Shown one piece after another: positions 9,061 to 20,305 of a stretch of 30,018 nucleotides of DNA; position 1 is the stretch's first letter; every line of letters begins with the position of its first letter. Below the pieces are notes generated by a model that worked only from the letters and a program-made list of their open reading frames with translations, searched no databases and was not told the DNA's origin. Position numbers and translations under genes: made by a program. The stretch spans positions 106,108-136,125 of the forward strand of contig NW_014578073.1 of NCBI RefSeq assembly GCF_000485595.1, in the 5' to 3' direction. Source of the stretch: Priapulus caudatus. Its lineage: Eukaryota > Priapulida > Priapulimorpha > Priapulimorphida > Priapulidae.

Positions 9061-9337
9061 GTTACATGGAATCACACACACTACAGTGACATGTTACATG
9101 GAATCACGCACACTACAGTGACATGTTACATGGGATCACGCATGCTATGGTGACATGTGACATGGAATCACGCACACTACAGTGACATGTTACATGGAAT
9201 CACGCACACTATGGTGACATGTTACATGGAATCACACATGCTATGGTGACATGTTACATGGGATCACGCATGCTATGGTGACATGTTACGTGGAATCACG
9301 CACACTACGGTGACATGTTACATGGGATCACGCATGG
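9061..9337. repeat. 32-bp minisatellite, 8.6 copies
   Basis: Eight consecutive 32-bp units of the type gttacatggaatcacgc + acactacagtgacat run from 9061 to 9316, followed by a 21-bp partial unit. Variants alternate between acactacagtg and atgctatggtg and between ggaatc and gggatc. No length changes occur, only substitutions, so the array looks homogenised. Confidence 0.95.
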
Positions 9338-10187
9338 AGCATTAAGGAATGCCACGCTTTGATTGGTTTGCATGAAATGTTGTGACTCCTACCATTCACC
9401 GATGCAGCCATGACAAATCCCTACTTCCTTGCCAAGAAAAATCCCCGATTTCGTGGCTATGAATCTCATAATCTCACAAAAAATTTGCCTGCTACAATCC
9501 ACCGTTTCCATGGCTCTGCTTTTTCGAGCAGCATATCCATTACAAGACACTGTAAACATGTAATCACACGCACGCATCCACACGTCAACATCCATACAAG
9601 CTCATGCATCCACCCACCCACATACGTGCATACCACATGCATACACGGCAGCACCACCACCAACCACACGCAGCATGCATACAGACACACATGCACCTCA
9701 CCTCCAGTTCACGGTTGTGTTGACAGCCGAGGACACCCAATTACAGTGACAGAAGGTCACTATTCTCATCTATAATACGCTCTCACATTGGAGAGCCAGT
9801 GTGCAGATGGACACCCCGTGAATGTATGACACAGCTGCATGTCTAGGATGGGTTGGCTTAGGTCTAGTAACAATGCAGTGATCACATCATTGTGTTTGGG
9901 ATGTGGGTGCACAAAGGTGCCATCCTAGCCTACACTCAATCATGCATAATTGCCCAACTACATTCATATGCATATATATGTATATATACACACATACATA
10001 TATATATATATATATACATGTATTGTATATATAATTATGTATATGCATATATACAAGCACACAAAACCTGTGACATGTGTAGTGACATGGCATTTAGGAG
10101 TTGAGACAATTTGAAATGCACTGCAAAGGTTTGTGTAATCATGTAATGACAGACACAGGGGCTGCCACCACGTAGCCGCTACAGCAA
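9338..10187. other. Low-complexity intergenic or UBE2H 3' region
   Basis: CA/CAC-rich DNA (about 9570-9700) and a (TA)n/(ATAC)n tract at about 9965-10050 account for the visible structure. The open frames here are His/Thr- or Tyr/Ile-rich by-products of these repeats. Part may be the 3' UTR of UBE2H on the minus strand, but no convincing poly(A) signal could be placed. Confidence 0.4.
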
Positions 10188-10486
10188 TTACGGCGTAACC
10201 ACGAGGTGGCGCCAGTGCAGCGTGTCACGCATGCAGGTGACGGAACCCTCACTCCGCGTCACACACATCTCGCCGCCTCCATTGTCAACGAACATGACAG
10301 ACTGTCTAGGTGGCGCCAGCGAGCGTGCGATCGGCGATGACGTCAGCGCCATGGCGACGCCGCCTCTGCCTGCATCTGGACGCGTAAACTCCGCTCCTCG
10401 TCGTCGCAATCGCGGCGTGGCGGTCGACGGCGAAGGCACCAGCCGCACGTCGCCGCGGCAACGTTGCCGCCTGCAGACGCTCTGTG

Positions 10487-10518
<32 letters not shown>

Positions 10519-10664
10519 TGCACGCGCACGCGTCGTGGCGCGTCACCGGGAGTCGCACGCGTCGCACCCACCGCCTTCTCACGGATGCTACCAGTCCCGC
10601 CCGCGGGAGAGCGCAGTCCTCTATCTACAAGATGGCCGCCGCGTACACGGGCGCTGCACCGGGG
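10188..10664 (-). other. GC-rich UBE2H 3' UTR, with (CT)n tract
   Basis: This lies immediately downstream of the UBE2H stop codon. It is more GC-rich than most of the window and holds a (CT)n/(GA)n tract at about 10487-10520, a perfect TGACGTCA at 10338-10345 and an AAGATGGCCGCC word at about 10629-10640. The open frames seen here are low-complexity (Arg/Glu repeats) and overlap what should be 3' UTR. Confidence 0.45.
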
Positions 10665-13600
10665 TTAGAGCTCCATGTCCTGCGTCTCATCCTCGCTGAA
10701 GTCGCTGATGCTGCTCTCCGACGACGACACCTCCTCATGGTTTCTTAGCGCCTCCTCCGTTGCATATTTGTTCACGTATTCTGCGAGCGGGGGAAAGGAG
10801 GAGAGTTAGTAAACGCGAGAGGCGCTTGCTTGCCTTCCCTAGAGAGGCACGCCTAGCGAGCCGTGAAGCTGGTGCCGTGCGAGCAACCTGCGTTCATGTA
10901 TCGATCGGCTATAGTTCACCAATAAATTCTCAATTGCTAACCGGACTCGGGCGGCGAGCCGTGCGAATACCGATTCTTGATTTTACTAGACTCTAACTAG
11001 ATTATGCAAAACTGAGGCCTACTCGAAATAACTGGAAACTAACGAGAGAATAATTTAGTAATAATAATCTAATATTTGCTATGCTGTGTAGTTTCTGGGT
11101 AGTGGGCAGGCTCATGTACCTTTTACTTTTTTCTTGTAATCTTCTGGTTTATGTAGGTACATGCCTGCCGCATCGCCATTTAATGGGTCTATTGGATTTG
11201 GATATGTCAGCAACTGGGGTAAGAAACACTCGAAGATGTTGGAGAGATCTGCAGAGATGCACACAGAGAGACACGTTCATTAATATCATACAAATGCTAA
11301 TGACCATTGCATGAGTACTACACCTCACGCGACTGGTAAATGTCGAGTCTGCATGCTTCATGAGCAACAGCCGTGAGTGCTGATATCTTTATAACCTCGC
11401 TCGCAGCGCGAACGTGTTTAACGTGCGAAGCTGACCGGCCGTAAACGTTACACGTCGTTGATCGTGACTCAGTGTAGAGTGGAGGTGTGAGTTGACCTAG
11501 GAATTCTTACCATACAAAGCAGTCCAGGCTTGGTTTATGACATCTAAGCAGACTGTCCCAGAGCTGCAGACACAAACACACAGAGGATTTAACAATAAAA
11601 TAGTGCGGCCATTACATCAAGTCCACAATTCCATCATAGAAACAGCGCAAGTATGTTGCCATTCGTTGGTAGACACCACGCCATATATGAATGATATCGC
11701 ACGACGGCACCTCTCACAGACCCTGCAAGCTCCAAAGCAGCGAACGTAGTGAGAACTGTCTAGATACAACTCTACCTACGCAGCAAATCGATGTGAATAT
11801 TTTATGAACACATCAGCATTCGTCAACAAATAGAAATACAGCAAGCGACCTTCAACAAGAACGATATAAGAAATCCACACAAGAGGACAGATTACTGGAA
11901 ATGGTGGGAAATATAATCTCTTGCAACCAATTTTATGGACTAGCAGCTGTCTCTGAGGGTTATTTTCTAATTGTTGACTTTTTACAATTATTTTTTCTTT
12001 GTTACAAATACTTGAGCTGGCTGTTACCAGGGCAGTGCAGATACAGGCATGGCTATATATGTAGTTTTACAAACAGAACCACCTGTATGTGCGAATAATT
12101 GTAATAACATCTAAAGAATTTACAAATAATCAACACGATCGTCTATCGAAATGCACAGAAATAAAGAGACGGTGATTGCTAAAGAATTGACGTGCAATAA
12201 AATCAGTATATATGTGCCTGAAAATAATACAAATGGCGACGGGTCTGTTGGATGCACAACTAGCAAAACAAGTCACACTTACACTTCATCGATATTTGGA
12301 TGGAATATCCTATTCAGGAATCCTGAAAAAACAAACAAATTATGAACACATGAGTAAGAATCATGAAAGATCATCATAGCCCCGTTTTACTTTACATTTA
12401 ACGACCCCCCCCCCACAAACAATCACTGCCTTATACAGCTAACACAGGCTGGTTACATGTTATATATATATGCACACCTTTACACTACAAGGTTGCTGAA
12501 ACAATGCAACGAGACATCGTTCACCAGCCTGGAAAGCTATATACTACCACACTCTCATTACTCCACTTGTCCTTTTAAAACATACACAAACATAATGATT
12601 GATCTATTGATGGAATATAACAATGCAAAAAGTATTTGAACCATTAATAATGTCACTTTTAAATGAGTGTTTGCATAAAAATGCTAGTAAACAGTAATAA
12701 TTATTCATTTTGTGTGTGTGCGTGCATGCGTGTCTGTATACATGTGCATAAATGTCTGTGCGTATGTAACTGGAGTTGGATGTATTGCAAGGCAGGACGA
12801 CTAGACACTGAAAACACAGTTCACTCGATGACAAGATTTGCTTGATCAGTCTTTGTCGATCTAAGACCAAGTATCAAAAGTTAAGAAATTCTGCTTACCA
12901 ATGGAAGGTGATTTGAAGGGGTATTTCTCTGGAAGGTCTACTCTAACTTTCCAGACACCTCCCTCATATGGAGCTGAAGCGTGGAGGAAAATAAACACAT
13001 TAGAGAGAGTAGCCATATATAAACATACTACAGTACAAGTCAAATAACTCAAACATTCATGCTTGCCAATCTCAAAATTATATAAATTGTTCTCATTACT
13101 TCACTATAATTTGACGATCTGAATTCAATATCTTAAACATGATAACTACAAACTTCACGTAGATGGATCCTTTACAGAGTTTGATTCCATCTATTGCCAT
13201 TTTTAGAACATGCGAGTGATCGCAGTAACTGAGGTCAATGTAATTTTGGCCTGCAGCCAGTACGTGTATGTGTTTGGGGGTGGGGGGTTGACCGATGATA
13301 TCTGATATGCATATATTTGCAGCCGTAGTGTAAATAATGTACTTACTGCCGGAAGGCCCAAAGAATTTCACCACGAATTCGTTGAGTCCTCCTAAGATAG
13401 TCACATCATGCTTGCTTTCGATTCTGATATGGGCAAGTCAAGGAAAAATAATGGCTACAGACATTAGTATTGTGCTGGCAAATGACACAGGTTCCCTGAT
13501 TGACCAGTCATTGACCCTCATAGTTCTAATCCCTAAGGGGGGAGGGAGGCATACCTGAATGACTGGACATGAGGGTAGTAGCTAACTATGGCGCTGACAA

Positions 13601-14738
13601 ATCACACTTTATCCGTTCGCATCAACCAGAATAGTACTAAGTAACATTGGTCTAATATACTAGAAAGATTTACTTGCACACTGGCAGAAGTAGGGTAGCT
13701 AAACAAGAAAGCCTAGTAGGTGTGTTATTGAAGGTGTGCGTGTGCGTGTGTGTGTCCACCCAGCAGTGTAGATTGATGAACTGCAGTCGTCCATCAACTT
13801 TTCCCCAACTACCAGTTACATACATGTTCGCAATCTCTCTGTTCCCAGGCCGCGCACTGTGTGCAGCTTTACAACACACGTTTGCCACATTGCACCCTCA
13901 AATCGCCTTCAGTATCGACTACATGCGCACAACTATAAGTGTAGGTAAATCGATATTTACTACTTAATGACAATACTTATCATCAATCGATGTTCATCTT
14001 GGGTTAATTAGTACAAAACTACTCGGGATAATGCTGTCACACATACATACACACTGCAAGTCCCTGGATTTGGACCAGTCACATATCGATTAGTTGGGAA
14101 AGCATTCATTGCTTACTGGCATTCCCCGTTTGGGATGTTATGTGGACTACTATTACCATTTAGTGACACACTGGTATACATGCTTGGCACGTAATGTTTA
14201 GGCTAACGTTTTATTGATTTAGGATTTCTCCACAGGCACCCAAAACACTCCCTCCCAACCTCTCCTAACCAAAAATGAGCACGCGCATGTACAGTATGGT
14301 GGGTGTACCCTGGAAGAGGTCAGCTCAGCTGTGGGGTAGCGAGATGCCAGCTCGCTGTACTGCGTGCTGTACGTGACACATACATGTATCTACATGTGCA
14401 GGCAGGGATGATGCTACAGCGAGGGTAGGGAGGGTTCTAGCGGGAGCAGCAGCTAACGCGTAATTGTAGCGAGGACAACCTTATTGATTAACGGAACAAA
14501 TCAACAAAGTTGTCATGTACGGGATCATAATTCTGATTAAAACTTGATTCCGATGTGCAAGCCGGACACAGTAAGCAATATATGCACAGACGGTAATGTG
14601 GTGGTAACATAATATAGGCGTAATATACACACTAATACAGTCAATAATTCCTTGCCGAGTCCAACATGAATAACCATGCACATATAGTTTAGATTACCCA
14701 ATAGCAGAAATACATGTGCACACACACACGCGCACTCA

Positions 14739-14790
<52 letters not shown>

Positions 14791-16355
14791 CACAACCATG
14801 CACGCACGCTGGGACGCACGCACACGTATACACGTGTAAACATCTATCCATCTTGATTTCTTATATAATAGGCATCTGTACATCTTCATACGATATTGCT
14901 AATCTAAAAATAGTTCATACAAACTACAAAGTTTTTAGTACGTATACGAGAATACAGTCATGACTGCATTGCATTAAACGCGCATTAACTGTTTATGTAT
15001 TGTAATGACGTACATAAATAGTATATTTACTCACAGATATGTCTCGTGTCAATATGACACTTACACACAGGCAGTACATGGTTATTCATGCAAATAACAA
15101 ACATCATGCGACTATTGGGCCAAAGTAACTAGAATTTCACTCCATGCCCGGAGGATAAACTCGTCTGCCTTCAAATTGACCTTTAACTTGGTCTAGTACC
15201 CATTACAAGTTGTTTGGGGCACGGAGGAGCCACTCAGTGTGGGTGCACATCTTTGCACCTATGTATGTAGATGCACATGACTTTTGCTAAATTTAACTCA
15301 AAAGCCAGCTTAAAAAATCATGTCTGAGACACACAAAGGCTGGAAGAAAGCAGACAAACTGGCTCGCCTTTCACAGCCTAGCAACACAGCTGTTGCCCCG
15401 CGTGACCTATCATCAGTCAGACTACTAAATGTACACCACTTGTGCAGTCACAGGATGGGGCCACACCCTGTATACTTTGCTCAGAGGAGTTACATGCACT
15501 GTATAGTTAATGCAAACTTACGTGGACATGAGTTACAGGTAATGGTCTTCATGGAGTTTCAAACCAAGTGTAATAAATTATGGAATTTTAATGTGAAATG
15601 TGTACACAGAACTTTACATTTCCGTTGTTTTCTTTAAAACAGCCTAATTAAACTAAACGGTGAGGGATCAAAACATGAATCTATCTAAATTTCTACGCAA
15701 ACCAACTTGAGGTGATCTATTTCTCTTACTTTCACAGCGAATATGATGCATCTACAGCTAGACAGATTATTGTACATCTTATGCATCTCATGTTTTGGTC
15801 AACATTGTGAGACCACGTCCTTTGGCAAACATCACACATTGTACTAGTAGGCCTACAGTTTAACTAGCTTGAAGGCCAACTTTAAAATCGGCTACTGTAC
15901 TAAACGTTGTCTAGGACACAAACTGAATAGCAGAGCCACACTCGAGTACTGGACATCATCTCTATCCTTGAACCCTCGAGTAGTTAGTTTGCACACTTGA
16001 ACATACATGAAAAATATTACGACAAACGATGACTGTATTAAAATAAGACTTTTAAAACCTTGGTACCGATATCCGCACAGACGTTCTAAACAAAATTATA
16101 ACTTCAAATTTGCTTACGCATAATGTCTTTAAAATACGTATATTTGCCTGTAAGTGTAACATTCTCACAACGATACTGAGATGAGGGTACAGCATGCATC
16201 AATCAATTCTATACACCCTACGGTTCACCATCGATGGCGTCCATATCCCCTGGCTTGTGTATAGGTGTCGCACACTTGCAATATTTCCACGGCAAAGGAT
16301 ACAGTTTAACTACATCAGTGTCCATTCTCCGCTTCCCAGGACTCGGCGACGACAT
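10665..16355 (-). CDS. UBE2H: Ubiquitin-conjugating enzyme E2 H, complete, 7 exons
   Basis: Coding exons on the minus strand are 16355-16303, 13423-13347, 12973-12899, 12322-12283, 11563-11511, 11248-11120 and 10780-10665. Every junction has a GT donor and AG acceptor, and the phases join into 543 nt (180 residues plus TAA). Human UBE2H has 183 residues. The protein starts [17 protein letters not shown], carries the E2 HPN motif at 76-78 and catalytic Cys87 in [11 protein letters not shown], then FLPQLL and [13 protein letters not shown], and ends in the Ser/Asp/Glu tail [13 protein letters not shown] typical of this family. UBE2H (yeast Ubc8) is the dedicated E2 of the GID/CTLH ubiquitin ligase, acting in cytosol and nucleus. 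It converges with the USP gene and diverges from KLHDC10. Nothing is broken or missing. Confidence 0.97.
10781..13346 (-). other. UBE2H: UBE2H introns 2-6
   Basis: Five introns of 373, 576, 719, 262 and 339 bp (13346-12974, 12898-12323, 12282-11564, 11510-11249 and 11119-10781). Donors read GTAAGT, GTAAGC, GTAAGT, GTAAGA and GTACAT in order; all acceptors end in CAG. A C-run near 12405-12413 and a short TG-rich tract at 12710-12760 are the only repeats noticed. I saw no nested gene. Confidence 0.85.
13424..16302 (-). other. UBE2H: UBE2H intron 1
   Basis: A 2,879-bp first intron with donor GTATCC and acceptor CAG. It holds a GT-rich tract (about 13732-13755) and an (ACGC)n/(CA)n microsatellite (about 14715-14795). 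A 105-codon open frame at 15320-15637 (+) has no recognisable similarity. No element with clear ends was found. Confidence 0.8.
14712..14825. repeat. (ACGC)n and (CA)n microsatellite
   Basis: A CA tract leads into eleven or so consecutive CACG units, then a second CA tract and scattered CACG words. It produces Cys/Val/Arg-rich open frames on the minus strand that are artefacts of the repeat. Confidence 0.95.
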
Positions 16356-16500
16356 AATGACAGTTATCGAAGTCGAAGATCTTCCTGTGTGATAGCCTGT
16401 TGAGAAAAGAATGAAGCGTACAGGGAGTACGAATATGAACAACTTCGATGGCGAAATACAATCTGTCTTCAGGTAATGACGTCACAGCGATCACGTGCTA
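16356..16500 (-). promoter_or_regulatory. UBE2H: UBE2H 5' region with CRE and E-box
   Basis: Directly upstream of the UBE2H start codon. A perfect palindromic cAMP-response element TGACGTCA lies at 16477-16484, about 120 bp before the ATG, with a CACGTG E-box 8 bp further upstream at 16492-16497. An ETS-like CAGGAAG lies closer to the ATG (about 16379-16385). No TATA box is apparent. Spacing and clustering fit a core promoter, but the transcription start is not visible. Confidence 0.55.
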
Positions 16501-18120
16501 ACATAATCCACGCCTTTCCAAACAACTTTTTATTCTTATTCTTGCTATTTAAGAATTATTGTACGATTGTGTTATAAAATAAACATTCATTAATAATAAA
16601 TTTAACCAATAAAACTCGTATATGCGTTAAAAATTATGATTGGCGAAGAAATTGCCAATGTTTTGATTCTGCGGTCAAAGGTCGCAAAGTGATTGACAGT
16701 CGATTGTCAACAATGCTGAATCAGCTGTTTCATGTAAACAGCAAACGTCGAAGGTGGACGGATCGAGTCGGAGTGTCCTTCACCGAATTTCGCCTGCAAT
16801 CGGTCGTATATAATTGTCCAGAATGACTGAAGGGCCACAATAAGAGTATCTAAAATGATGTTTTGAGACATGTGGCGATGCTTGCTATCAATTATATACC
16901 CAGCGGGCAAAATGTAGTTGAAATTAACAGCGTTGACCATATGCAATGTCGGAAATCGACGTTGAAATGGCGCGTATATACTTTTATGAAATGGATTAGA
17001 TTGGATGTCAACGTTGTTTCAACTTTAAAATGTCAATGTTGCTTCAACGTCGACGCGTCAATATTGCAACAAATTTTTAAGGTTTCTTCGACGCTAATAA
17101 TTCAATTTCCAAATCCAATCCCTATGGCTATATCGTCCACATTCACGATTTAATTAACGTACAATTTTGGTTGAGAGCGCACATCATGTGAATATACACT
17201 ATATACACAGACAATGTTTTGATCCCACCACACATATACAATCTAAAAAAATCTTAGCAGGATCATGCAATCAGCTAGCAAAACAATAGAAATTATATAT
17301 ACTGAATACATGTACTGTACTTTACACTGTACAGTATAATATGGGTCACGTAGACTTTGTTTTAGAATATTTTCTACTCAGTGTGGCGCAGCCAAATCCA
17401 AACAAAAAAATTAAGATTTATAAATGTTTTCGGTATTATATATTTTTTAGTTATATCTAAAACAAAATAAATGGTCGATCACTGTCATTAACTCACGCAC
17501 GCACGTACGTACGCACGCACGCATAAATAATGTATTAAAGTCACGATCCAAGTCAACAATATATATTAATTTCCCAGCTAAAGAAAATATCGTACCCAAC
17601 ATGACATGCAGGGTATTGACAGAGACTAACAGTATTGTTTGAACTGTATTATTGTTAGTCTATTGCACGTATAAGCTATGCATGATTGAGAAAGTGGGAT
17701 TCTCAAATGACGTACTGGAACACACACTGTTTTTTCGTTTTATTTCTCCAAAGAAAAAGGTTGACATTAAGATCGCAGTTAACGGGGTTGGGCATGCAGT
17801 TAACGGGGTTGGGCATGCAGTTGTCCCCAAGACCAATTAATCTAGAAATTATTAGATGGCTAATGGCGAACTGATCACGGATAACTGCCCGAAATACAAA
17901 TGGTTACCTCACGTGGCTTGCACCCCCCCCCCTCCTGACAAAAAGCGTTAGCTATGGCACTACACATACCAGCAGGAGTGTATCAACTCCTGATACCAGT
18001 GCATCATATATTACTGCAAATCAAAAACTCAATATTTCTAGTCGAGCATACACACAAGCAATACTGGGTAATTTAGTATATACATCGAATCGCTTTACTA
18101 AGTAATTCTGTTAGGCCCAC
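16501..18120. other. Intergenic: degenerate repeats
   Basis: From about 16905 to 17090 the words acgttga, caacgtc and tcaacgt recur in both orientations, a decayed dispersed repeat. A 21-bp direct duplication gcagttaacggggttgggcat occurs at about 17777-17818. C-runs occur near 17923-17932 and an (ACGC)n tract near 17494-17523. No gene is recognised. Confidence 0.45.
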
Positions 18121-18152
18121 AATCGGTTTTGTGGAACCTAGGAATTTTTATG

Positions 18153-18358
18153 ACACACAAACTGTTTGAGGCGGCTAAAAGTTTTTTGGGTCCACAAACA
18201 GTTTGTGGTGACTAACAAATTTTTTGATCCACGAACTGTTTGTGGTGGCTAAGAATTTTTTGGTCTGCAAACTGTTTGTGTTGGCTAAAAAAAAATTGCG
18301 TCCACAAACTGTTTGTGGTGGCTAACAATTTTGGGGTTAACAAACTGTTTGTGGTGGC
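18153..18358. repeat. 37-bp satellite with a palindromic 17-mer core
   Basis: Six units are spaced 36-37 bp apart (cores at about 18155, 18192, 18229, 18266, 18302 and 18339). The core is CCACAAAC-N-GTTTGTGG, a perfect 8-bp inverted repeat around one central base. It is perfect at 18192-18208 and 18302-18318, with one to four changes elsewhere. Spacers are T-rich (gctaaaaattttttggt type). Confidence 0.9.
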
Positions 18359-19486
18359 ATTGTTTCTATTTCCTCTTGTGTGTAACGTACATGCACAGAG
18401 ACTTTGTTTTAATAATAAAATGATGGAAAATAAACACAAATTCAATTTCCTAACAGCGTATTTTAATAATGTTTATCTATTCTCTATCACCTCTAATAAT
18501 TATATAGTATCAATTAAGTTAACACTGTTCAAATGCTCTCCTACAAGTCTTACAACACAGAATCTCACTGAACCCACGCCACCGTGCACAAACTCACATG
18601 ATATCAGGAGTCTATCAATATAATTATTGATAGACTCCTGATGATATGGAGTGATAGAAAGGGGGTAAAAAGGAAACGAGAGAGAAATAGAAAGAAGAAA
18701 CAGAGATATCTTTCGATGAGTTTGTGCCCGTGATGACTAATAATGAGGTTACTTGTTCTGCTATGTAATGGGATAAAATAAATCGACTGTATTGGGTGAA
18801 CGAATATTTCCTCGACCAATAACACGAATGGTCACATCGTAACTGAAAACGTGCGGGCGTGCGGGCGTGTGCACGTACACGTGCGTGCGTGCGTGCGCGT
18901 ACACGTGCGTGCTTTTCCACCTTTCAATACAGGTTGCTACGTACGCTGGCGTTATGACACGTGACCACTATTTTGTGCGATATTTTGTGGTTGCATTATT
19001 TAGGCTGGTTATCGTGTGTGGCAATAACATGCACATGGAGATGGGTGCATGGATGGCTACTGGTAATTTAAAACGAATTCTTTCAATGTATGGGCCCTAT
19101 TCGACTGCGCGACTGTTTTTCAGACACAAATGTGGTGTCGGTTATTAAATTTGCAATATTTGGTAAATTTGGTAAATTTGGAAACATGACAAAACTCTCA
19201 TGGTGCACAGCTGAATTACATGGCTACCTAGCTTTAATAGTGCCACTCGGCCGAAAACGGTCGAAATACTATTTTTCAGCTCCTGAAATTCAATTCTTAA
19301 GTATAGGATCCTATGGAGGATTTAATAATAATAGTGGTCTGCTCTCTTATAGCTATGCGCACTTTATAATTATTTTTCACGCGAGATGGCGCCATAGAGT
19401 CATATTTTAACAAAATATTTTCAAGTGTCATTGGATGTTGGCGATCACTACCTATCCCAGTGTGCAACGCACGAGCGAGTAACAGT
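18359..19486. other. Intergenic: hairpin and GT/CG microsatellite
   Basis: Contains the perfect hairpin at 18603-18642, an outer 11-bp inverted pair (GCACAAACTCA near 18585 and its complement near 18718), and a GTGCGTGC-type tract at about 18850-18915. No gene is recognised. Confidence 0.4.
18603..18642. repeat. Perfect 18-bp-arm hairpin
   Basis: ATCAGGAGTCTATCAATA at 18603-18620 and its exact complement at 18625-18642 are separated by TAAT. A second inverted pair of 11 bp lies about 15 bp outside on the left and 75 bp outside on the right. It may be the core of a small foldback element. Confidence 0.9.
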
Positions 19487-19565
19487 ATGGCTGATTCTGC
19501 GTGTGATTTTATTGTAGGGAAATTCTTTCAAGTTTCCCGAAATGATCGCAAAGGTGAAGTCAAAG
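19487..19565 (+). CDS. Possible first exon of a BED-finger-like protein
   Basis: An ATG in strong context (A at -3, G at +4) opens 26 codons that end at AAAG|GTAATT, a usable splice donor. The peptide contains the string DFIVGKFFQVSRND and then a KGEVK run, which resembles the start of BED zinc fingers of hAT transposases, ahead of the first Cys pair. The rest of the finger would be in a later exon, which I could not find. It may be a transposase remnant or a chance open frame. Confidence 0.25.
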
Positions 19566-19786
19566 GTAATTTCTTACTAATAAATTTAAAGGTCGTACAC
19601 CAATAAAATTGTAGCGTGTTACCGGGGACATGACCCATCTAACCAGTGCTATACTATCTGGGACCCGTTGCCAGAAACAAAATTAGTCTTAATAGTAATA
19701 ATACTCTTACTCTTACTCTTAGTCTTAGTCTTATTCTAATTCTGAATCTTATTTCTTAACACTAACAGTGACACTACTGTAGTACT
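19566..19786. other. Left flank of the palindrome
   Basis: AT-rich. Contains a GGGACCCGTTGCCAGAAAC word at about 19661-19679 followed by a degenerate tctta/ctctta repeat. Related words lie at about 21248 (same orientation) and 22696-22715 (opposite orientation), so this is probably the end of a dispersed repeat family. Confidence 0.4.
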
Positions 19787-19944
19787 GTCACTACACAGGC
19801 ACTTGGAGCGTTTCAATAAAATATAATGCTAAATAAATACGAGATCTATTTACTACCAAAGTGTTAATGTTTCTATACTCTCTTTCACCTATTATTGCCG
19901 ACAATTTCCTGTAAATGCCGTCCAAATGCTCATCTACAACAAAC

Positions 19945-20305
19945 GGTTACAGTCCTATATAGACCGAAGGTCCGATAGACCGAAGGCCCGATAGACCGAA
20001 GGTTTATTCGAATACGCAGTGGTTACACGTCCGGAATCGGTCGCCTAGCCTCCAGGCTACGCATCCGGACATCCACTGATGCCGTATTCGAACGTGACCC
20101 CTGCACATCTACCGATGCCACTATAAATCATATGATGCCACTATAAACCATTTATATGCCCTAACCCTAACTCTAACCCTAACCCTAACCCTAATCCTAA
20201 CCCTAACTCTAACTCTAACCCTAACTCTAACTCTAACCCTTTGCAATATTCGATCTATTGGACCTTCGGTCTATCAGACCTTCGGTCTATAGGGCTGCCC
20301 CCCAG
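19945..20305 (+). mobile_element. 361-bp insertion carrying telomere-like hexamers
   Basis: It interrupts the left arm of the palindrome and is flanked by CAAAC on both sides (19940-19944 and 20306-20310). The right arm shows the uninterrupted sequence. Near its ends are inverted arrays of atagaccgaaggtc (about 19954-20003 and, inverted, 20257-20294). The centre holds 13 CCCTAA-type hexamers. There is no coding capacity. It looks like a small TIR element that has captured or evolved telomere-like repeats. Confidence 0.75.
20159..20240. repeat. Interstitial telomere-like repeat
   Basis: Thirteen tandem hexamers plus CCCT: seven CCCTAA, five CTCTAA and one TCCTAA. The complement of the main unit is TTAGGG, the common metazoan telomere repeat. 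The interspersed CTCTAA variants show that this is not fresh telomerase product. Confidence 0.95.

Noticed and set aside
9061-9337. Possible CRISPR-like array
   Set aside because: The units are contiguous with no unique spacers, in an intron-bearing animal genome; it is a minisatellite.
9410-9775. His/Thr-rich 121-codon open frame
   Set aside because: Created by CAC/CAT-rich low-complexity DNA; no domain, no splice context.
10188-10571. Arg-rich open frame beyond the UBE2H stop
   Set aside because: Its Arg/Glu repeats come from the (CT)n tract and it lies in the likely UBE2H 3' UTR.
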